DNA from: Dolomedes plantarius
Taxonomy: Eukaryota; Arthropoda; Arachnida; Araneae; Dolomedidae
Length of the DNA stretch: 64,000 nt
NCBI GenBank assembly: GCA_907164885.2
Contig: OU015490.1
Span: 233,156,241 to 233,220,240, forward strand
Reading direction: 5' to 3'
Made by a program: the position numbers and the translations under genes. Of this stretch, positions 56,662 through 64,000 are shown one piece after another. The notes beneath the pieces are model-generated. The model was given only the letters and a program-made list of their open reading frames with translations. It had not been told where the DNA came from and made no database searches. Every line of letters begins with the position of its first letter. The stretch's first letter is position 1.

Positions 56662-57137
56662 GAAGGTTGTCGTTTATATTATAGTTCGGAATTTTCAAAA
56701 TTTTATCGATTATTCCCATTTTTTTTTACCTTAAATTTTGGATTGCCCTAACTTATATTATTTGACCTACATATCTGAAATTATGTTATGTATTTCTGTC
56801 ATATTCTATTAAAATGGATTCTGATATAGTCATAAAATATTTTACCCAGCGTTAAATTTAACGAATTTCTGAAGAGAGGATTGCAAGTACGGTTCAGGAT
56901 TTTTATGGGACCAAAACTCAGGATACAAAATATACTAGCAAAAAAACTTTTTCTCTTATTTCGAAACTAAATGCTGTTAGATATTTCATATGAACAGCAT
57001 AAAATCCCAATTTGTTATGCATTTTAAAATATAGCGTGTAGTTAATACCCGATGATTATATGTATTACATTGATGTTAGAATTAGATTAAAGATATTAAA
57101 ATATTACATTAATGTTATAAGATGCTTAAGGCTTCTA
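56662..57137. other. No gene seen
   Basis: AT-rich intergenic sequence. Confidence 0.5.
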
Positions 57138-57412
57138 AAGTAAAACTTCGTTTATCCGGACTAACTGGGACCATAGGCAATCCGGATAATCCGTGTAATA
57201 TGGGTAATAAGCAAAATAAAATCCTTACCTAAGCAGATGCAATTTGCTTACTGCATCTACAGTTAAACTTCGTTTATCCGGACTAACTAGGACCATAGGG
57301 AATCCGGACAATCGAAAATCCGGGTGATATGGGTAATAAGCAAAATAAAATCCTTCACTAAGCAGACCTTTGCAATTTTAACTAAGCAGATGCAATTTGC
57401 TTAATGCATATA
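57138..57412 (+). repeat. Two tandem copies of a Tigger-like left end
   Basis: AAACTTCGTTTATCCGGACT and GGACCATAGG occur at about 57,142 and 57,264, each followed by ATATGGGTAATAAGCAAAAT and an AAGCAGATGCAATTTGC block. The same order recurs in the left end of the element starting at 57,413. So the left terminus is present three times in tandem, with period about 120-150 bp. Confidence 0.8.
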
Positions 57413-57876
57413 CAGTAAACCCTCATTTATCCATAGGGAAACCGGAAAATCGAAAATCCGGATAATCCGGGTAATATGGGTAATAAGCAAAATAAATCCT
57501 TAACTAAGCAGACCGTTTATTACGATAAAAAATACGTTTTGTAATAAAATGACATAGTATTGTTTACAAGGCAACAAAAAATATAAAAATACCTTTTCAC
57601 ATTATTTCTTAACAAAGAATTGGTAAGTCTAGTAAAGCTTTTTTAAACTCAACAAAAAGAATTTTATTACCATAATTTACTGTACAATCTGTACAGGAAC
57701 TATACATTGAATCAAACTAAAATGATAATATTTGGCGTACTTGCAGTTACGTTCTTGCTATCATAGTTAAAAATTATTATCTAATGTGAACATTAAATAA
57801 AAATAATGTCTACAAATATGATCCGGATTATCCGGAGATCCGGATCAACGAGGACCGGAAAAACGAGATTTTACTG
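57413..57876. mobile_element. Non-autonomous pogo/Tigger-like element
   Basis: Left end CAGTAAACCCTCATTTATCC, right end GGAAAAACGAGATTTTACTG, inverted, with TA on both sides. Subterminal ATCCGGATAATCCGG lies near both ends. About 464 bp without transposase. Confidence 0.75.
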
Positions 57877-57879
57877 TAC

Positions 57880-58153
57880 TTCAAAAATACTAGGAATGGA
57901 TGTCTTGATGAATCTTATAAGAATGGATGACTGTGAAAAAGATCTTTCTTGCAAAACCCCAGGGAAAGCGACAGAATGGAAGACCCAAATTTCGCAGAGA
58001 AGACTTAGTGTTGAAAGATTTCTAAGCAATTAATGTAAGAAACGGGCGAGCTTCAGCTAGATGTAGAAATGACTGGCAAAATCTTCAGCTGAAGGCCAAG
58101 GCCCATTCGGGACTGTCGTGTCTATGATGATGATGATGATGATGATGATGATG
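57880..58153 (+). mobile_element. RTE-like LINE, 5'-truncated 3' end with (GAT)n tail
   Basis: The frame 57,927-58,127 reads MTVKKIFLAKPQGKRQNGRP, a stop after KDF, then AINVRNGRASARCRNDWQNL and LKAKAHSGL, ending in the TGA of the tail. R/KGRP...DL followed by W...A....GL is the usual C-terminus of arthropod non-LTR retrotransposon ORF2 proteins. The tail is ten GAT units (58,124-58,153); short tandem-repeat tails in place of poly(A) are known for RTE-type elements. The rest of the element is missing. Confidence 0.6.
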
Positions 58154-58666
58154 TATATCAAGAGAGTGTTTTTCTTCCCCCCGAAAAGAAAACAGTAAGA
58201 ACAAAAACACAAAGAATTGCTCTAGAAATGAAAGAATGGAAAAAAGGATTTCATTCTAATATGAAGCATATTTCACTAAAAAGAATGAGGAAAATACATA
58301 GAAGATGGCGATGTAAGTAATTTTTAAATTTATCGAAGCCTCAGTTATAACGATTATTAAACATTTAAGAACCAAAATATTATTTATGTTATGACATTCA
58401 TCGTATTAGAGATGATTCTCTCTATTCCTTTGAAAAAAAGGTGGAACCTTTCACATTTATGTTTTGGAATATTTTATTTTATTATATGGACTGTTTTACT
58501 CCAAGAGACATTTTTTATCACCTGAAAGTTTGAAGACATTGCGTTGTAATATATTATATACTGTAACTGTAGAATAACCTCATCTATATCGTGTTTTAAC
58601 TCGAGTTACATTTTTTTTCCAGTCATTGACTGTAATTTCTAATCACTGTACTCTAGATGGGATTTC
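58154..58666. other. No gene seen
   Basis: AT-rich intergenic sequence. Confidence 0.5.
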
Positions 58667-59010
58667 CCCTTTCTACCTGATTTGTCTATCAGTGTTTTTA
58701 TTATATGTTAGTGGTTTTAATGAGCATTTTATATAATTGTTCTTATCATCTTTATATATCATTGGTTTTATCACATCTCTATGTCACTGTTTTTATTACC
58801 TTTACACGCATATTAACTACGGCTTCATGGGGTTTCCCTTTACTATTTCATGTGTCTATCAGTGATTTTTTATAATATATTAGTGATTTTTATCAGCATT
58901 TTATATAATTTTTCTTATCATCTTTATATATCATTGGTTTTATCACATCTATATGTCACCGTTTTCATTACCTTTACACGTCTTTTTACTACTGCTTCAT
59001 TCTTTATATA
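58667..59010 (+). repeat. Tandem duplication, two ~180-bp units
   Basis: Units at about 58,667-58,845 and 58,847-59,010 share TCATCTTTATATATCATTGG and TTTTATCACATCT, in direct order. Confidence 0.85.
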
Positions 59011-59223
59011 CGTCATTCTTCTACAGCTATCTTGCGTTTGGCGTAGCTTATCCTCTCTGGACCTTGCTCTAGTAAAAACCAACCAACCAACTAAATCCTT
59101 GCATACATTTTCAGCAAGAATACAAGAGGTGGTAAATTTCAAAACCGACCTTACCCATTTTAAGTGATTTTTCGTAAATTACAAAAACTTTTCAAATAAT
59201 TACATATTTTACCATTAAATTTC
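59011..59223. other. No gene seen
   Basis: Short spacer between the tandem pair and the TTAA element. Confidence 0.5.
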
Positions 59224-59227
59224 TTAA

Positions 59228-59565
59228 GGCTGCTGTGTACTAACCCTATTGGATTCTCTCGCCTCAGTATTAACCTATGGAGAAAATTTGTCCAAGGATT
59301 GCCAACGTGGATTTAAATTTTTTTAAAAATCGTACTCTAATAAAGAGAGGAATTTTATACATTTGGACATTTTTCGTTTTTTTTTTTCAAAAGATGCAAA
59401 TAATATTTTTAAATTGAAATTATTCGGGGAAAAAAATCGGGTATAGTGTGTTTTAAACACTCCTAAATTCCTTTGGTGGACACAATTTATAAAATGAATC
59501 CTGTTGCAAGGTGCAGAAAATTTCAGGTTATCTGAAAATACCATTTTTATTTGATTATCAGCATT
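59228..59565. mobile_element. TTAA element, GGCTGCTGTGTACTAACCC family, copy 2 (partial)
   Basis: TTAA (59,224-59,227) then GGCTGCTGTGTACTAACCCT and AACCTATGGAGAAAAT. The interior skips to sequence matching 17,110-17,275 (AAATTCCTTTGGTGGACAC; TTTATAAAATGAATCCT). The right terminus is missing; a satellite array starts there. Confidence 0.8.
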
Positions 59566-59569
59566 TAAG

Positions 59570-60615
59570 CACTAAGAGGAATGTTTTCATATAAATTTTT
59601 TCAGCTATATATTGAACAAAATTTAAAGCTATTGAAATCTTTGTTCAGCTAAACCTATTGAAACAATTTCCTAGAATAACCATAGTATGTACGTATCCCT
59701 GAAATGCTTGAATTTGTGTAGCATATGCAAAGTATGAAAACATCCTTAAACCAAAATTTCTATTCCCTAGGAATAACAGCCATTGCTTCCACAAAATGTT
59801 TCACAGGCATTTCATGCTGTTGCACATTCTGATACTCAGAGGAATGTTTTCATATAGTTTTTCAGCTATATATTTATAGTGAAAACCTATTGAAACAATT
59901 TCCTAGAATAATCGCAGTATGTGCGCATTCCTGAAATTTTTGAATTTGGTAGCATATGAAAAGTATGAAAAAAACCTTAAACCAAAATTTCTATTCCTTA
60001 GGAATAACAACCATTGCTTCCATAAAATGTTTCACAGGCATTTCGTGCTGTTGTACATTCTTATACTAAGAGGAATGTTTTCATATAGTTTTTCAGCTAT
60101 ATATTTTTAGTGAAAACCTATTGAAACAATTTCCTAGAATAATCATATTATGTACGCATCCCTGAAATGTTTGAATTTGTGTAGCATATGCAAAGTATGA
60201 AAAAACCTTAAACCAAAATTTCTGTTCCCTAGGAATAACAGCCATTGCTTCCACAAAGTGTTTCACAGGCATTTCCAGCTGTTGCACATTTTGATACTTA
60301 GAGGTATGTTATCATATAGTTTTTCAGCTATATATTTATAGTGAAAACCTATTGAAACAATTTCCTAGAATAATCACAGTATGTACGCATTCCTGAAATT
60401 TTTGAATTTGTGTAGCATATACAAAGTATGAAAAAAACCTTAAACCAAAATTTCTATTCCCTAGGAATAGCAGCCATTGCTTCTGCAAAATGTTTCACAG
60501 GCATTTCATGCCGTTGCACATTCTGATACTAAGAGGAATGTTTTCATATAGTTTTTCAGCTATATGTTTATAGTGAAAACCTATTGAAACAATTTCCTAG
60601 AATAATCACAGTAAG
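59570..60615 (+). repeat. 232-bp satellite-like tandem array
   Basis: Anchor AGAGGAATGTTTTCATATAG recurs at about 59,576, 59,838, 60,070, 60,301 and 60,533; later spacings are 231-232 bp and the first is about 262. Units include AACAATTTCCTAGAATAATC and AATAACAGCCATTGCTTCC. About 4.4 units. Confidence 0.92.
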
Positions 60616-61768
60616 TAAGCTCTACTGTCTGAAAGTTCAAGTAAAGTGGAAAAAAATGATTGCTTTCTTCTAGGAAGAAAAGGATGCGCTCTAGGGAATT
60701 TTCCCCTTCTCCTTCTCAAAAATATCCGAGAGTTTCCGCATTCAAATGTAACTTAAATACATATTGCACAAAGGTCTATCTGCTCTACATTTGAAGGAAA
60801 AATATCTACTACAACCCAGACTTCGCATACTTTTTGCATTTTCTATTCTATTTGCATATGTATCAGCTGTGTGAAGCTTAGAAGAGTGTTTTTCCTTGCA
60901 CATGGTGCTACAGACTATTTTGTCAGAATGCTTTTACATTATTGAGAGATCGTATATTTCCCGTATGTACATGTCAAATATGAAATAAGTTTCGTTCGGG
61001 TGATTTATTTGAAGACATAGAAAACAAGTTTTATTATACAGGGTGAGTTACACGTTTTTTGACAAAAAAGGACATTTTCCTCGGGCATTTTTGACACAAA
61101 AAAAAGAATTATAAGCTATAAATTTCTTTAAATCACTCATAAGTACTTTCATATTATGCTACTTCTTAACTTGAATGCTTTGCATATTAAAACTAATACC
61201 CATAAAAAGCTGTGTAGCAGTTTCACCAATAATTTATGTTTGCCTCATAGTACCATAAAATCCTAAAAGTCAAAGAAAAGAACCTACTCTTACCGAAATT
61301 TAACCAATCATATCTTAGAGTTGAAAGAAGTAGCTCTATTTTAAGGTGGTGTTTGACTTAACAAACAATATTTAAATTTGTTTATATTCTTTAAGAAGGT
61401 AGATCTTAAATTTTGCAGTAATAGAGAATACATCGCCAAAGCAAGTAGAACCAGTTATAGACCAGAAAACCTTAAAATCTTCTCTATAAATGACACCCTA
61501 TAAATAAAATTTGTTTTCAATGAATTTAAGCTCGCGAAATTAAGGAACAGAGTAGGCTAATATCACTCAATAAGCCAAAATGCTTCGGTGTTCTTAATTC
61601 TCCTCTCATTTATCGTTTATAACAAAGATTTTTGAACTTTTTCCAACCACAGGCCCTTTTCGATCGAGAAAATTTTATGCGACTCAAGGAACATACAAAA
61701 ATAAATATAGAAATAAAACATAGGCACATAAAATAAATATAAAAATAAAAGATTTAGTGATAATAAAT
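60616..61768. other. No gene seen; one transposon-end-like motif
   Basis: AT-rich DNA. TTATACAGGGTGAGTTACAC near 61,034 looks like a Tc1/mariner-superfamily terminus next to TA, but no partner end is found. Confidence 0.4.
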
Positions 61769-62099
61769 ATTGTTTGTTGTTGTTTGCCAATGCGGGACAT
61801 CAGTCAATTAAGACATTTGCACATAATCTGCGAGAATCTTTGGCTGTTTTCAATGGGCGAACCCTGTAGGTGAACCCACACCACCCCTCGTTTCACCCCA
61901 ATTTTGACCGAGCACCCCCAGGGGTAAAATCTTAGGAGATCGTACCTCATCCCTCCTCCCTGACCTCATAGAAGGACTTTCCGGTCTACGTATTTAACCT
62001 GCCCATACGCGGCCTAAATACGAAGGTGTTTAATGGTACTTGTCGAGCAATCTTAGTATCGAAAGCCGATGCTTTGGCACTAGGTTACTTCTGGCTCCC
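61769..62099 (-). mobile_element. Retroposon (SINE-like) with 13-bp target duplication
   Basis: AGTGATAATAAAT occurs at 61,756-61,768 and again at 62,100-62,112, enclosing 331 bases that are much more GC-rich than the flanks. On the minus strand it ends in GCAAACAACAACAAACAAT, an A-rich tail next to the duplication, as expected from target-primed reverse transcription. GGGTTCGCCC within it could be a B box. No coding frame; the family is unknown to me. Confidence 0.7.
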
Positions 62100-62112
62100 A
62101 GTGATAATAAAT

Positions 62113-62845
62113 CAAAGAAAATAAAGCGATAAAAGATCTGTTTATTTCTATGTTATGCATCCACCATATGATTTTTGATTTTAATTAAACATTTTAAGTT
62201 GAAATGGTCTTCGTAACTATTTTTGCTAACTAGTATTGAATAATCTGACGAAGAGACCTTAGACATGAACGAAACTCTTAAAGGCACACGGAATAATAAA
62301 TACGTCAAGCACGGTAATGGCATATTGTAAGATAACATAAATTTACAAATGTAAAAAGTTCAGTTTACCTTTTGAAGATAAATTAAACTTTCAACATTTT
62401 CTAGAAACTAAAATATAATTTTTTGTTCTTAAAACTAAAACGTGAACAATTTACTTAGTACTTTGTTAAAACAAAACTCTATCTTATACCGAGGATGAAG
62501 GGGAAAACCGTCTTTTATTCCCTTTTGAACGAAAAGGTTTTAATTTTTTTCTTTTGAAAGTAAAGGAAATAATTTTTTTTAAGTATAGGTGCTAATTAAA
62601 GGCTCGCTTCTCATTTTAAGACAGAAATTCGGCGATAAAACCCTAGTCTTAAAAGTTATTAAATGTAAGAGCATTTGATAATATGAAACAGGATTTGCTA
62701 TCACGACCAGTCTTGGAAAGCGGACAATGGCGTAAAAAACTTTTCTTTGGAAGCTGATAGTGGTAACGAGAACAGTGTAACCGAGTCCGAGGTAGTTTAG
62801 TAGTAGCGCGTTGAGCTTGGAAATGGGGTTGCTTTGTTAGAATAG
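62113..62845. other. No gene seen
   Basis: AT-rich intergenic sequence before the last microsatellite. Confidence 0.5.
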
Positions 62846-63936
<1,091 letters not shown>

Positions 63937-64000
63937 TATATATACGTCAAAACATAACTGAACTGTCAAAATATAATTGAGAAGTACGGGGAAAGGGGGT

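Noticed and set aside
61020..61100. Complete Tc1/mariner element starting at ACAGGGTGAGTTACAC
   Set aside because: No matching inverted end and no transposase remnant are found downstream or upstream.

Overview
The window is AT-rich animal DNA with almost no protein-coding content. One host exon is recognisable: a terminal exon ending in a long glutamate tail, a tail type known from arthropod troponin T, at 1,339-1,644 on the + strand. That exon, the dense load of Tc1/mariner, pogo/Tigger, piggyBac, hAT and PIF/Harbinger elements, and the long (AT)n arrays fit an arthropod. I infer an arachnid, probably a spider, but nothing here proves the species.

Layout. 1-1.65 kb: last intron and last exon of the troponin T-like gene. 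1.85-8 kb: microsatellites and fold-back elements (TTAA-flanked 2,625-3,818; hAT-type 5,184-5,446). 8.04-12.75 kb: a large inverted repeat whose two ~1.75-kb arms each carry a tRNA-like Pol III unit and the N-terminal half of a piggyBac transposase, next to remnants of a pogo/Tigger element. 13.8-17.4 kb: a tail-to-tail transposase fold-back, a Tc1 fragment, a 1.1-kb TTAA element. 19-28 kb: direct and inverted repeats, hAT and TTAA MITEs, a BEL/Pao-like gag and LTR fragment. 29.1-31.25 kb: a deleted mariner whose right inverted repeat continues into a ~55-bp minisatellite. 31.9-36.1 kb: a diverged tandem duplication with a 185-bp satellite; one copy has a Tc1 pseudogene inserted and the other preserves the empty site. 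37.05-40.9 kb: two pogo/Tigger elements, the second hosting a Tc1 element with an intact 346-residue transposase. 40.95-43.7 kb: a decayed mariner with three hAT MITEs. 44-51 kb: repeat copies, two deleted mariners, one with a two-level TTAA nest. 51.7-58.2 kb: four PIF/Harbinger-type MITEs (one with a SINE), a Tigger-like element with tandem left ends, an RTE-like LINE tail. 58.6-64 kb: tandem repeats, a 232-bp satellite, a retroposon with a 13-bp target duplication, and an (AT)n-associated repeat.

Function. Apart from the troponin exon, the only open reading frame that looks able to make a working protein is the Tc1 transposase at 39,037-40,077. Everything else is mobile-element debris, but the target-site duplications let the insertion order be read in several places. 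The least ordinary structures are the piggyBac inverted repeat with inward-pointing Pol III boxes and the minisatellite built from mariner inverted repeats.
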